64,000 nucleotides of DNA, from NCBI GenBank assembly GCA_905182985.1, contig CAJJDN010000037.1, positions 431,500 through 495,499 of the forward strand, read 5' to 3'. The first letter of the stretch is position 1; the number at the start of each line of letters is the position of its first letter. Positions 1 to 12,368 of this stretch are shown here, piece after piece. Source of the DNA: Paramecium sonneborni (Eukaryota > Ciliophora > Oligohymenophorea > Peniculida > Parameciidae). The notes under the pieces are model-generated. The model had not been told where the DNA came from and did not search any database. It saw only the letters and a program-made list of their open reading frames with translations. The translations under genes were made by a program, and so were the position numbers.

Positions 1-3000
1 TTTTCTCTCAACACTTTACAATAATTCATTTAAATTATTCTCCTACTCATCTTTTTCATTTGATCTAGCTCTTTATAAATGCATCAATGTCATCTCAAAT
101 TTTTTTAATGCATCAACCAAATCTTATTTTGCTTATTCTTTTTGTTATTCCAAAAATTAAAATTTACCTTCCCACAAAGCCTTATCTCTTTCATAACTTG
201 TATGAATTTCACTTTTCTCTTATTCTAATTAAATATTAAATTATTTGTATTTTTCTAATTCTTACTATAATTATTTCTTATCTATAGCTATTTATTCTCT
301 TAAAGCAGCTTATTATTATGCTACATTAACAGATTCATCTTTTATTTTAGATTCTAATTCATTCTTTCTTGTTTCCAAATTTCCTAACTTTTCATTCAAA
401 ATTGCTTTTTCTCTTTCTAAAGTTGAAGCTTATTTATTATATTGATATTCACTCTCTTTCAATTATTTCTTAATCTTTTCATATTTAACTTCAATTGTTG
501 TCTTTTCTTCTTATGCTCTTTCTAATTTTTATTCTAATTCAACAGAATATTCATTCTTTTATTGTTTAATTTTTTCATCAAATCTTGTTTATTAAGTATC
601 AATTTGTTTTTATAAATCTTCTATCTTTTTTTATAAGAATTCATTTTATTATTATATTAATGCTGTTTCTCTACCATATTCAATTTTCTTATCTAAAAAT
701 TCATCATTCATCTTTTGTAATCTTAATTTAGTTTCTTCTAATCTATCTATTAATTCTCGTTTTTCTTCTTACCATTCTTTTCTGTTCTATTCAAATTATT
801 ATTCTTTTCTTGTTTTTTCATTTTCCAAAAGATCTTTCTTTTATTATAATGCCATATGTTCTTTTTAAAGATTATTTAACTAACTAGATAAAACATCAAT
901 TTTAGAAATCAATCCTTTTCTTTCTGTAGTAAAAGAATTCATTTATTATTCTAATGTTGCATTATTATTATTCTAAAGTGATATCAGTTATTCTTTAGTT
1001 TCCTTAATGTGTTTTTCAAAGATTTCAATAGTTTATTATTTTAAAGCTATTTCATGATCATATTATTAAATTGTATTTGTATATTATTAAACTTAATCTC
1101 TTAAATCATCTTTTAGAGTTTCGATTTCCTCTTCATAATTTTACTCAGTTTCTCTTAATTTATGATAGAATTCTTCTTAAGCAGCTTAAAATTTTTTATC
1201 ACTTTTTTCTTTTTCTTCACATATTCTCCTTTCTAATCTTTCCCTTTCAATTTCATAAAAATTTTTCAATTAAGTTAAAGATTCCTCTGCTTTTGCCTAA
1301 GCTTAATTAACTTCTCTAGCTGTTTTAATATCTACTTCATCCATTGCTTATTCTAAAGTTTTAATCTTCTTTTAAAATCTTAATTCTTATTCTTTCAAAA
1401 TTGATAATTTTTATCCATCTAAATTTTTATTTTATTCAAACAATTTATTTCTTTATTCTTCTGTTGTTTATAATTATTCTTTAAGATTCTCAATTTCTTT
1501 AATTAAATCTCCAGTTTCAAATTTAACCTTTAGTTCTAATTCACTATTCTTCTCATTTAATTAATCTACTTATTATTATAATCTCTTTTTAACATTTTCA
1601 TATTCATTCTCTATATTTTTAAGATCTCTCTTGTGTTATTCTCTTAAATCATTCATTTTTGCAGCATCAATCTTATAAGTTGATTCATTACTTGAATTTT
1701 CAAAAGCTTTCATTATAGCTTCATGAGATTTTTTATTTTCTTCTATTTATTTTCTATATTCATCCAATTATACTTCCATAAATTCCATCTTTTATTACAT
1801 TAATGCTTTATCTTTTTCACTATGACTTTTTATTTATTTGAATTAATCATCTTTTGTTTTTATTAAATCTTCTAATACTTAAACCTTTTCTAACAATTCA
1901 TTAACTTAATTATTAGCATCTTTCTTTACCATTTATTACATCTATTCTTCATTTCTTTTATATTCTCTAAGTTCTCTAGTCAATGTTTGAATTTACTCAT
2001 TTAATTCGAAATTTTATTTACTTAAACTTCTTTCTTTGTGTTCAAACTTTTTAAAATCATTTTCAAAATTTGATTCCTTTTCAATTAATTCATTTTCTAC
2101 CTCATTAAGTTTTTCTTATAAATCACTTAATTTCTATTATAATTATCTAACCATTTAATCTGATTTTGTTTATTAATCTTTAGATTATAAATTATGTTCT
2201 TTTCTAAGATTCTTAATCTCATTTTAATATTCAACTTCTTTAGTATTCATTTCATTCACTAGTTTCTCAAAGAAAGTGATTTTTTATTCTAATAAAGCTC
2301 TTTCTTTTTCAAATTCAGAATTACCAAATAAAGTATTTCTTTCTAAATCTTTATTGAATTCTTCTGCTTTTATTACCTAACCTTTTAATTCTTAAATTTA
2401 TCTTGTTAATTCAATTTTTTCATTTTCAGATTCTAATTTTAAATCTCTTTCTACTTAATCCTTTTAAATTTTAAGTTCTTCCAAATTATCTCTAGCAACT
2501 TATTCTCTAAGTTCAATTTCACTTTTTTCACTTTCTATTTATGCTAATTTCATCAAAAGATTATTTTTATCTTTTAAACTATCCTATCTAACTTCTTTTA
2601 ATTCCTATTCTAATTTTTTTTAAGTTTCAAATGCAACATTTTTGGTTAAATCAGTTTCTTAAGCAAATTATCTAATAAATAGATTAGATCCTTCAATCAA
2701 TGCTCTTTAAAGAAATTCTAAAATGATTTAATTTCTATTTCCTACTCTAGGTCCATTCTCAGTAAAAAAGTTATAAAACATTTTAATATCTTTTTCATAC
2801 TCTCCAAAAGATTTATATTCTCCTAATTTAAGTTTTCTATCTATAGGTTAAAATTCTTATTAAATAAATTAAGTGCACATTCTTGATCCTTCTCTATCAT
2901 TTTCTTATTTTACTTATACAAATCGTTATTTAATTCTCCTTGACAATTCTAATTTAAATTCTTCAGCATCTCCGACACATTTCTTTTTAAATAAAGCAAA

Positions 3001-4148
3001 TGCTTATTCTCTAAGACTTCTATTAAAAGCTTTCAAATCTTCATTTGAAATTGGAAATCTATTATGAAGATTTTCTTTAAGAATTTATTCATAAGTATCA
3101 AAAGCCTCTGCAACTGCTTTTTAACATTCATTTTTGCAAATATAAGTCCAAGCAGATTCAATAGCAGGTACAGCTCCATTATTTATTGCGGTAACATATG
3201 AACGTATTAAATCACAATACATTTAACCAGAAAGTGTTTTTCCATTCAGTATTTTAGGTCTGATTCTGTTAAGTATTTTCTTTCTTAAATTTATAACTTA
3301 TTCAAAAAATTCAGGTCTCAATTTATCAAAATCCAGGTTTTCTAAATTCTAAAGACTACTTTCTTCAGTTAAAGGTCTTACTAATGTAATACAATCTCTA
3401 TCTTTAAAAAAAGCAGTCAACAATCTTCTAATTTTATTTTTTTAATCAATTCCATCTGATGATCCTTTTTAGATTGTTAGTGCATTTTCTAAATAATCTT
3501 TTGAAGTAATTTATTCTCTATTTTTATCAACTAATTAAAGTGTAAAATCTCTAACAACCCAGTAAAATTATGGAAAGTATTAAGACAAATCTTCAAGATC
3601 TTGAAGAGATTACCCACTAAAAATATAAAATTATAATTTACCTTTTTAATTATATATTTTTAGTAAGATTGACTACTAGACTAAGATTTTGGAGGGCATT
3701 TTCATCTATACTGCCAACAGAATTGTAGATGAAACAAGATGTTAATAAGATTGTTAAAGAGAATATTCTAATGTCATGTGTAGAGTCTTCATCTGGAGCA
3801 CCCAATCCTTCACTATCTACAACTAATATTGAGCAACTTTCTCCCTCATTTGTTTATCCTAATAATGGTTTACCCCACATCCATAATCCTTTTGTACATG
3901 GTAATACTGTTGGACCTACACCAAAACCATCAGATCTATTTAAAAGCATTCTATTTAGAAGGTATGATTTTCCTGTTCTATACATACCTGCTACACCAAC
4001 TATTCCTATTGGTTATGGAATATTTTTTATTATTTCTATCGCCTCAGGATTTACTTGATAAGCTGTTCAAATTTAACAAATATTTACTTTAACTTTCTTA
4101 TTAATAAAAAATAAGAGGCATTGCTTCTTCTTTGAATTATTTCTTCAT
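1..4148 (-). CDS. Guanylate-binding protein (GBP/atlastin-type large GTPase) with long coiled coil, 3' end beyond window
   Basis: Large dynamin-superfamily GTPase of the GBP class. Read on the minus strand from the ATG at 4148, two 25-nt introns (4063-4087 and 3617-3641) must be removed. The protein then shows the P-loop GVAGMYRTGKSYLLN, the switch motif VVDSEGLGAPDED and the GBP signature WVVRDFTLQL. After about residue 300 the protein becomes a Glu/Lys/Gln-rich coiled coil that stays open to base 1. Near 100-200 it contains KFQFLEQQKEQAKQDL, a stretch I associate with ciliate GBP-like proteins. The visible part exceeds 1,300 residues, far longer than the roughly 600 residues of animal GBPs. 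The stop codon lies outside the window. Other introns in the coiled coil may have been missed. In other lineages the family acts in membrane remodelling or cell-autonomous defence; its role in ciliates cannot be inferred from this sequence. Confidence 0.9.
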
Positions 4149-4779
4149 TTCGTGTCAAATTTGAATTTAAAATTAATGAATTATATAAATAAATTATTAA
4201 CTGCTATTTAACATAATTCTTCAACTTATTTTTCTACATCTCCAATTCTTAACCACTCTCAATTATTATTTATTTACTATATTTTTTAATTCTTTTTTTT
4301 CTACTTTAAACATTTATACTATTTTTCTGAGTTTAAATTTATTAAATTTATATCCAATTTATGATCATAAAATTGGCAATATCTATTATATTAATAATTT
4401 ATAGCAAAACTACATTTATTTTTGTTGTAATGATTATAATATTATTATATACCAATAGAGATTAATTTAAAAAATTAAGATTGATGTTATAATATTAAAG
4501 TTATGTACAAAGAATTTAAAAATATTCAAACCTTTCATCAATAAAACAATTCAATAAAAATTGAAATTATTATCAATATTAAAGCATGTTACTCAATAGA
4601 AAAACATAGTACATTTTTTGATTTTGGTATCATTAAATTTAATAATAAATAATTAATTAATGTAAAAGCCATAGGATCAATTAAAAAAAAGCATTAAAAC
4701 GTTACAACAACGCCGATAAGGCCAATAATAAAATTTTAATTGAAGCTCTTAATAACTTTAAATATCTTTAGTTCCAAAA
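4149..4779. other. AT-rich intergenic stretch
   Basis: This region upstream of the GBP gene has no frame I can support on either strand. It should contain the GBP promoter near 4150-4250. The rest is poly-A/T-rich filler grading into the pseudogene downstream. Confidence 0.5.
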
Positions 4780-5640
4780 GAAATGAAAAGCATGAATAAT
4801 GTATCTTAGCGGAATGCTAAGTTAAGGGATACAGATAAGGATAATTATATTTTAGATACAACTGATGTCACTCATTTTCTCATAATTAATACAAATCCAT
4901 AAATTAAGTAGATTATTTGGACCTGAGTTTCTTTAGAATTTAACCTTGCAAAATTTCAGGTATTATAAACCATAAAAATTGTCCATTCTACCAAAAAAAT
5001 GCTAAATATAGATAAAAGTTAGTGTTTGTTAAATTAAATTACCCTACTATATAGGAATAATCAAAATGTAGAAAAATGCATAGTATTCAGCAGAATTATG
5101 TGCATATGTTGGAAATATTTAATAATGTCTTATGGTGATAATTTTATTAAAGCACAATTAAGTAGAATAATTCTATAGAGCAGATAATTATAAGAGGAAA
5201 TTCTGTTCATATTATCCAAATAATATTTGTGAATTTGATTATAGAAAATTTTGCTCTTTCGCATATATATTTTGAAGGAAATATAGTTATAGAATTGATT
5301 CATAATTTAAAATATGATGGATGATGATTTCTTTATGTTTTATTATAAGAGTATATTGTGTCAGTTTTTAATCATAATTGGTAGGATTTTTTTAGAAAGC
5401 CATAAATTTATAATTAAATTCCAATCGCTTGTTTAAATTGGAACACAGGAAAATATATATTAGAGTACTATAATGAATGTTGAGAAGGATTTAATTGTTG
5501 TAAATTTAGTGGTTAAAAAGAACTTGTATATCTTCCAATGTTATTTAAAACAAAATAATGTATTAAATTAAAATTGTTCAAAGAGTGATTGTTCATTTTA
5601 TTATAATATTTAAGAAAAAAAGTAAAATAGAATAAATTTG
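4780..5640 (+). pseudogene. Decayed CCCH (C3H1) zinc-finger protein gene
   Basis: Fragments of a multi-CCCH protein can be read in shifting plus-strand frames, interrupted by TGA codons and indels. An early piece reads ILDTTDVTHFLIINTNPQ, followed by NCPFYQKN near 4980. Around 5200-5265 the finger remnant KFCSYYPNNICEF...FCSFAY runs straight into TGA. Next come ELIHNLKYDG (then TGA) and, one frame away, DDFFMFYYKSILC. Near 5375-5520 NHNWQDFFRKP, CLNWNTGKYILEYYNEC and KFSGQKELVYLPMLFKTK follow in order. A last frameshift separates QCIKLK from CSKSDCSFYYN. The order of blocks matches the tandem CCCH architecture (DDF..., W..., KTK..C...C..YH) of plant/ciliate TZF-like proteins. At least three in-frame TGAs and several frameshifts make function unlikely. 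Ciliates have many paralogues from whole-genome duplications, and this looks like a lost copy. Confidence 0.7.
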
Positions 5641-6165
5641 ATAATGGATGCATTGATTAATTATGTCAATTGAGAGTGTTTAAAATAGATCCTAGAAATA
5701 GAATTGGATAGAATAAATTCAAGGTTTGAGATTAAAGTGTTTAAAATTGTTAAAGAAATAATAGTAATCTGATGTTGAGCAATTATAAATATTATAGGTT
5801 AAGTGATTAGTAATGGGTTAGACATAATTTATAGAATAGTTTTTAATATGAATAAGATTCTGATGAAATAAAATAAAATAATAAAGGATAACAATTACCA
5901 AACATATATAATTTCGATTTAAGAAAGGTTAGGTAAATACTTATGATTAGATTATGATGATGGTGATGAATTAAAAGATTTAAAATAGTAAATGAGAAAG
6001 AAATCAAATAAAGTTATTGATGATAAATAAAATAATGATGATGATGTATATGTAGAAAGAGTTTTAAAAATGATTGTCATAGACCAGTGAATAAATATAT
6101 TATATATAATTCAAGAACTCCTCTTGAGAAACAATTATACATAATTAAAAATATATTTGAAATCA
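5641..6165 (+). other. Tail of the pseudogene region plus promoter of the TPR-like gene
   Basis: Short Gln/Asp-rich fragments such as EYEQDSDEIKQNN-like codon runs occur here in no consistent frame. They could be the eroded low-complexity C-terminus of the zinc-finger pseudogene. The last 100 bases should contain the start region of the downstream gene. Nothing else is recognisable. Confidence 0.4.
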
Positions 6166-8264
6166 ATGCAAGGTAATCAAGGTTCCTAAAAGAAAGATAT
6201 TGAATTTGGTTCATGTCCTTTTTCTGAAGCAATGAAACAACCAAAAGGTCATGAAAATTATACAGATAAATCAAAATGTCCTTATTAACAAATGCAACAA
6301 CAACCAGAGATAAAAATTGCAGATGGAAGTGCTGAAAAGAAAAAAGAGAAAAAAGAGAAGTAACCTAAAGGTGGTTGTCCATTCATGTCAAGTGAAAAAA
6401 AACGAAATCCTCCACTTGCTCACCTTGAAGAATAATATGACACTTATTATATAAGTCCTTTGAATTATTTACTTGATACAAGAGGTTTATGGATGCTAGC
6501 ATTTGATTCTAAAGAAGTTAAAAAAGGTAAGGCTTATTATTATAGAATTCATAGGTCCCATAAAGGATAGAAGAAAAGTATTTGATACATATCCAATATA
6601 TTTAAAAAGTACATTGTTTCATGATGATGAAAATACTAAAAAACTTAGATAATGTGAGGTGGCTTAAAGATTTTTTGTTTATGATAAGTTTAGAGAAAAA
6701 GGTATTGCTTATATTTCATAATCAGGAAATAAACTATTACAAAAATAAGAATATGATGAGGCTATTAGATATTATGAAAGAGCTCTTGGTTGTTTTCGTT
6801 ATTTAGAAGTTGTAGAACCTCCTGAAGTAGATTCTGATGAAGATGAAACAAATCAATAATAAGATACTTCGAATATGACTGAAAAAGAGAAAAAAGAATT
6901 AGAAGATATGAAAAAATCAGCTAAATAATATAGAAAAGAATAAAAAGAATTCAAAAAATAATATAAATCATTAATGACAATTTACACTGATGAAAATGTC
7001 AAGTACAATGGAGTTGAACACATTCAAGTATTCATTTCATTCAATCTATTAAGGATGAAGCTGATAAAGAAATGTGTAATTCTATTATGTATGGTCTATA
7101 TCTTAATATGTCTGTTTGTTATATGAAAATGTCCCATTTTGATTTAGCTAGAAAAATATTAGATGATGCAGGTGTTATTTAAAAAGAAAATTCATAATAT
7201 TTATTTAGATATTCTTAAGCCATTTTATATGATAAATGGTCAACTTATAAAGATTTAATAAAAGCTAAAGAACTTATTGAAAAAGCTATCAATTTATCAA
7301 ATGTTGAAAATATTTTCAAATAAGGTCCTGGTATATTGAAATTGATGGGCTTAGAAAATGCTAAAGAAATTTATGTTGAACATGCACATAGAGTTATGGA
7401 AGCCTTAAAAAAAAAGAAATAATGGGTTTAAGATATTGTTGAACCATTATTTCTAAGAGCAAAAGAAATTGATGAAATTGAATAAGAAATGATTGAAGAT
7501 GGAAAAGTTCCATATGAAGAAGGTGTTACTGATGTAATTGATCCAGAAGATTTAATTTAATAACAAAATGAAACAGATAAATAATTTTTATATCGAATAT
7601 GTCTACCACAATTAACATAAGAACATTAAGAATATGAAATTGTTAAAGAAATGGTTAATAAATATTACAGGATTATTGAATTCTATGCTGTAATATCTAT
7701 TTTTTATTTTATTAGGAATAAAAGAAATATGATCAAGTAAAGATTGCAAAATAGGAATTATAAAGACTTTTAGAAACTGTATAAACAATGTCATTTTATA
7801 TGAATTTGGATTTAATTGATTATGAAAATGATGAAATACTCAAAGAACTTGTTATAAAACATTAATTAAATTTTACTAACAAAAAATATGTCAGAAGACT
7901 CATAAGACTTTGTAGAGAAAATGTTACTGAAATTTTTGGTTAAGGAAAATTCAATTTTGAAGTATATAATATTTCAAAACTATTTTAGGTCTTTGAATAT
8001 GCTATGACAGATTATTTTAAGAAAAAAAGAGAATAAGAAGAAAAAGAAAGAGAAGAATACTTAAAATAACATCCAGAACCTGTAAAACCTCAATAAGAGT
8101 CTTCATTCTTGAAAAAAACATTATTTTCAACAGAGTTTTGGATGCAAGTATTCTTTTATTCTATATTTTATTAGATGCTAGTCCTATTATTGGTTATGGG
8201 AGGAATGTTTTATTTTAATAGCAACACAGGTTTTCTTGGCAAACTCTTCTCCCTCAAAAAATGA
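6166..8264 (+). CDS. TPR-like protein with N-terminal Cys-Pro motifs and C-terminal membrane anchor
   Basis: ATG at 6166 and TGA at 8262-8264. Introns read at 6527-6554 (a 19-nt alternative ending at 6545 is also in frame), 7028-7053, 7690-7715 and 7962-7988. The first 85 residues contain three spaced Cys-Pro motifs: GSCPFSEAM, SKCPYQQM and GGCPFMSS. The middle carries TPR-like helical pairs, for example NKLLQKQEYDEAIRYYERAL and NMSVCYMKMSHFDLARKIL, split by an acidic/lysine-rich insert. The C-terminus has a charged segment, then one strongly hydrophobic helix (VFFYSIFYQMLVLLLVMGG) about 20 residues from the end, the layout of a tail-anchored protein facing the cytosol. TPR domains usually bind chaperones or other partners. 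An immunophilin or co-chaperone relative is possible, but no PPIase domain is visible. Gene identity is uncertain; the coding call is firm. Confidence 0.8.
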
Positions 8265-8465
8265 GATCATACTTGAAAATGAAAAAATAGATCATTATTA
8301 TATTTTATATTTCCAAATAATTTCATTTTCTTTTTTGTTTTCTTTTTTCTTTAAAACAAAAAAAACAAAATCAACATTAAAATATTTTTATTTTTGTTTG
8401 TAATAGATATTTCTATATAAATACAAAATTGTTAATTTATTTCATGAATCTTTAACGAACTTGTC

Positions 8466-10219
8466 TCAGTTTGTGAACTAAGATTCATTGAATTTTTAAT
8501 AAAAATTTTATGGAAGATCTAAAAATTTCAGATAACTTTCAGGTTTAGATTTCACATATTGAGAATTTAAAAGAATTTCTAAAAATGTTTCCACAATAAC
8601 TTTTCTTCCATCATAATTTTATTTGTTCAATTTATTTTTAATCCAATCTTAAAATAAAATATTCGTTTCTTTCATTGATTCATAATCCTTTTAATATTAT
8701 TTCTTTAAAGTATTTTGTATCTTTAACAAAATTTTATGTCTAGTCCATATTCTATACTCTCTCTTATCAAAAACAACCTAACATTTTTAAATATTAATAC
8801 TAATATCTCAAATTTTGCATATGTTTTGAATGGAATTCTTGATTTTCCTCTAGATACTTATGTAACGAAAACCCTTACAGGATTAATTTAAAATGAACTT
8901 TTAATCAAACAACTAGATTAATGATTAGCTTTTATGAGATTATTAATTTCTTCTAATAATTTTTATTATTATTCTTAATCTTAGCACATAAATTTGATAT
9001 TTTAATCTTATGTTACAAATATCAATGTTAGAGAATCTTAACTAGCATCCCATATTTATGAATACTCATTTATATAGAGATAAGTTAACAATCTTTCATT
9101 TATTTATTTTTCATTAAATTCTGTTTTTTTTGATATAATTATTAAATCATTACACAAATATAAAATAGCAGGATCTTCTTAATAATTTTTTAAGTAGACT
9201 GTTTCAGTTAGAATAAAGTTTCTTGTTGATTCTACAATATCAACATTTAAAGGATCGAAAAACTTTTTCTATAAATCAAAAAGTGCTTAATTTTTTAAAA
9301 TACTAAGATAAAATAAATAAAAAATCATACTTTCCCATTAAATGATTTATTTTGAAAGTAACTAAATTAAATTCATAAAAAGTTTATTAAAGATTCTAAT
9401 AATCAGGATGACTTTTCCAAGTGTGTTTAACTAAATCTTTTATTAATAATGCATATTTAGGTAATCTTTAAATTGGTTTTACTAAAAACGAGTTTAAATC
9501 AGTTCCTCTAAAAAAATCTTATTTTTCTAAATTAAACAGATGCTTATCAAAATCTTGATATGTTTATCTTAAATAATTTATTTGATAAGACTTGTAATCT
9601 GCATAATATTAGAAATATATTTTGAAAAATGGAATGAATTTTTGAAATACATTTCCAAAACAAGAGTTTGGATGGTAGTTATTGAACTCTTCTAAAATTG
9701 AATTAATATTATGCTCTTACTTATAATTTCTTCATAAAATTTCTTATTGAAATTGTAAATGTGACAGATATTACTAAAAGTTGTTTGTATCTCGTTTTCT
9801 GGTAATAGATTTTATTATTCGGCTATTATTAATATATTATCAATAATTGCCTTTAGATCACTTAAGTAAACTTATTCTGTAATTATTAACTCTTAATAAA
9901 CATGCTTTCTATATTTTGCCCATTTTTTCATATAAGCATATTTTTTTTTCGATAAATAACTTTTGAAGTATGATTGTATCAAAATAGTATTTTTTCTTAC
10001 AATATTATTCAAAACATACATCAGCAATTAATATTATTTTTCGGATAATTCATCCTGAGTTTAGATATTTTGACTTGAATCCAAGATTAACTATTCGAAA
10101 TTGTTTAATTAAGATTTTGATTGTTCAGTCGTACATCCTGTCCATCTTGTCATTCTAAAAGCTTCTTAAAGATGATTAAAGGATGATTTGAAAATACTTG
10201 CTTTGAGTTTCTAAAACAT
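8466..10219 (-). CDS. Rho guanine-nucleotide exchange factor (DH domain) with C-terminal PX-like domain
   Basis: Likely activates a Rho/Rac-family GTPase at membranes. After the start at 10219 (an in-frame ATG at 10264 is an alternative) an IQ-like stretch (IQSYFKSYLSKKKYAYMKKW) precedes the DH domain. This domain runs from the conserved entry YQELIITEQVYLSDL to the signature SFLVKPIQRLPKYALLIKDL, the best-conserved DH helix. A 29-nt intron (9692-9720) and a 23-nt intron (8778-8800) must be removed. The C-terminal 110 residues read RIPFKTYAKFEILV...YRIWTRHKILLKIQNTL...FLEILLNSQYV...FLDLPQ, which matches a PX phosphoinositide-binding fold. A separate PH domain is not clear to me between DH and PX. 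Stop TGA at 8466-8468. Total about 565 residues. Confidence 0.88.
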
Positions 10220-10843
10220 TTTTTGATTATTTTAGAGATAATATTTAACAAAATAAAAATGCATTGCATTTAATCGGAATTTTATAACAATAATCATGAA
10301 ACTAAAATTAAAACAAAAATAACTATTCAAATATTTATAAAGCAATAACTATATGAGTTTTAAACTTTGAATAAATGTATTTAAAAGATAGTAGTTTAAT
10401 TTTAATCAGTATTAGATGTTGTTAAAACATGATTTATTTCTTTTATAAGTTATAATTATTAATTTAACTAAAATTTTAAATTAATAAATAACTAAAAAAC
10501 TATATTTTTTGAGTTTTAACTTAATCTAGAATTTGAAGATAATAAAAAATTATTGTCTAATCTTGATTAATAATAAATAGAAAATTTATTTAAAAACAGC
10601 TTATTCCAACAATTAAAAGACTATAAATAATAAAAAATCTGATCTTTAGAGAAAACAAACTTTTTGAGCATATATACATATTGATAGTTACAGAAACATA
10701 TAAGTTGATAATCACAAACCTCATTATATAAGAAAAATAACAAAAAAGAAAGTTATTAATGGTTCTGCACTGTTTTATATTATACATAAAAAAAACAAGC
10801 TCAAATATTAAAGATTTAAATCATAAATTTTTATTTATAGAAA
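10220..10843. other. Intergenic region between divergent RhoGEF and E2 genes
   Basis: Very AT-rich DNA holding the presumed promoters of both flanking genes. Reading frames here are short, lack family resemblance and are rich in Ile/Tyr/Phe, as expected of noncoding AT-rich DNA. Confidence 0.55.
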
Positions 10844-11340
10844 ATGTAAAACAGATTGAATAAGGAATTTTTAGATTTAACATAAAATAGTCCACTTCAC
10901 GGTGTTAAGATTAGTTCAGAAGCTAATAATAGATTAGTGTATAAAAATATATATTGTAAAGATGGACAGCAATAGTTTCAGGACCAGAAGGTACAGCATA
11001 TCAAGGAGGCAATTTTATGTTAAAAATTACTTTTCCAGAAAACTATCCCTTCAAAGCCCCATAATTTATATTTACAACTAAAATTTTTCATCCCAATATT
11101 ACAGAAAAGGGAGAATTCTGTGAAGATATGATTGAAACTAAAGTAAATTGTAATATATAACATTAGGAATAATGGCAACCAACCAAAACTGTTAAATAAG
11201 TCTTAGAAAAAATCTTAAACATAATGGGATAAGTTAATACCGATTAAGCACTTAATCAAAAAGCGATGGAATTATATAAAAATGATAAAACAAAATTTGA
11301 ACAAACAGTTAGATCAGAAACAAAATAATATGCTTAATGA
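10844..11340 (+). CDS. Ubiquitin-conjugating enzyme E2
   Basis: About 149 residues, a full single-domain UBC fold. Introns at 10939-10961 (23 nt) and 11143-11166 (24 nt) are needed; without them the frame breaks in the middle of the fold. Characteristic blocks appear in order: SPLHGVKI near the N-terminus, VWTAIVSGPEGTAYQGG, FPENYPFKAPQFIFTTKIFHPNI, the active-site segment EKGEFCEDMI with the catalytic Cys, WQPTKTVKQVLEKI, and the C-terminal helices ending KQYA. The HPN triad three to ten residues before the Cys is intact, so it should be catalytically active in transferring ubiquitin, or a related modifier, from E1 to E3. The usual xxLC context is FC here and the usual WSP is WQP, so the exact subfamily is not assignable by eye. 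Confidence 0.95.
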
Positions 11341-11724
11341 TTAGAATAAGTATAATACATAAAAAATATCTTGCATTATTTTCAATCAATTATATTTTAT
11401 AATTGTAATTGTATTATTTTTATTCATTAAATATTTATTCTAGAACAATCGATATTTATTATTTCAAACTATCATAATTTTGATTATTTAAACATTTTTG
11501 TTTTAATAAATATATGAATTTGTTTTCAGACTTCTATATAATATGAAGAATATAAATAATTTATTATAAATAGAATATTTTAATACTATAAGTATATATT
11601 AGGCATATGTAGATATAATCATATAATGAAAGAAAATGAAATCAAATAGAATTAATATAGATAGATAAGATGACTATTTAAATTTTAATTTTAAAAGAGA
11701 ATTATAATTATTTTTAATTACTTA
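11341..11724. other. Intergenic, nothing recognised
   Basis: Short AT-rich spacer between two plus-strand genes. It presumably holds the E2 3' UTR and the promoter of the next gene. Confidence 0.5.
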
Positions 11725-12210
11725 ATGATTCAAGACTTTTAAGACAATTATTGTCCTTTTCCTGAAAAAAGAGTGAAGGAAAGAAGTGTATATGATGCTA
11801 TGTATAGAGTAAACGAATGGAGAAGATTATATGAGTAAGGTATAACTAAAGAGAATAAAAAAAAACAAAGGATAACTCTACAAGAAGCTGCTAACTTAGT
11901 TAAAATTCCAAAAAAAACATTAGAAGATTACGTTTAGATATTTAAGAAGGTCCGTTTGATAAGTTAAATTGAGGAATTTGCAAATAAGAAAATGGGATTT
12001 CTTCGAGCATTTATAAGAAAAAATAAATCGAAGATAAAAAAGGCTGCTTTGATATATAAGTTACAATAAAGAGGGTAAATAGAAGAATAATAAGAAATAA
12101 GGAATGATTTTGAGAATGTAAATACTATTGGAGAGGATTAAAATAATTAAGAATTTTATGAATAAGAATCTTATAGTCATAATATATTCTATTCTTAAAT
12201 CAAATTTTGA
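11725..12210 (+). CDS. Small uncharacterised protein with helix-turn-helix-like core
   Basis: An uninterrupted frame of 161 codons from ATG 11725 to TGA 12208-12210. It starts MIQDFQDNYCPFPEKRVKER, followed by SVYDAMYRVNEWRRLYEQG, a Lys-rich linker and ITLQEAANLVKIPKKTLEDY. The last piece resembles a DNA-binding HTH of the AAxLGI..TLxxY type, with a following helix VQIFKKVRLI. The C-terminal third is Gln/Glu/Asn-rich and probably disordered. The CPFPEKR..ERSVYDA..RV pattern with a downstream HTH is, to my recollection, a recurring Paramecium family, but I cannot name a member. A DNA-binding role is inferred from the HTH-like segment only. It faces the giant HECT gene tail-to-tail with 158 bp between stops. 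Confidence 0.75.
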
Positions 12211-12368
12211 ATTATAAGTATATATTTTTGTGAATATGAAATTAAAACTTATCTATAAAACTGATTTAAAAAAGATTAGATAATAATTTTAAATAAATTA
12301 TAATAATAATGTTTTAAGGAGATAGATTTCAAAAATAAACTAATATACTTCTTATATAAATGATTTGA

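Noticed and set aside
1071..1310. Plus-strand hydrophobic ORF within the first 3 kb
   Set aside because: Antisense to the Glu/Lys-rich coiled coil of the GBP protein, which automatically yields Phe/Leu/Ser codons.
3729..4058. Plus-strand ORF of 109 codons
   Set aside because: It is the antisense shadow of the GBP GTPase domain, which is clearly coding on the minus strand.
10590..10787. Minus-strand ORF of 65 codons with hydrophobic residues
   Set aside because: Its Ile/Phe/Tyr/Ser composition is that expected of AT-rich noncoding DNA; no conserved pattern or intron structure.
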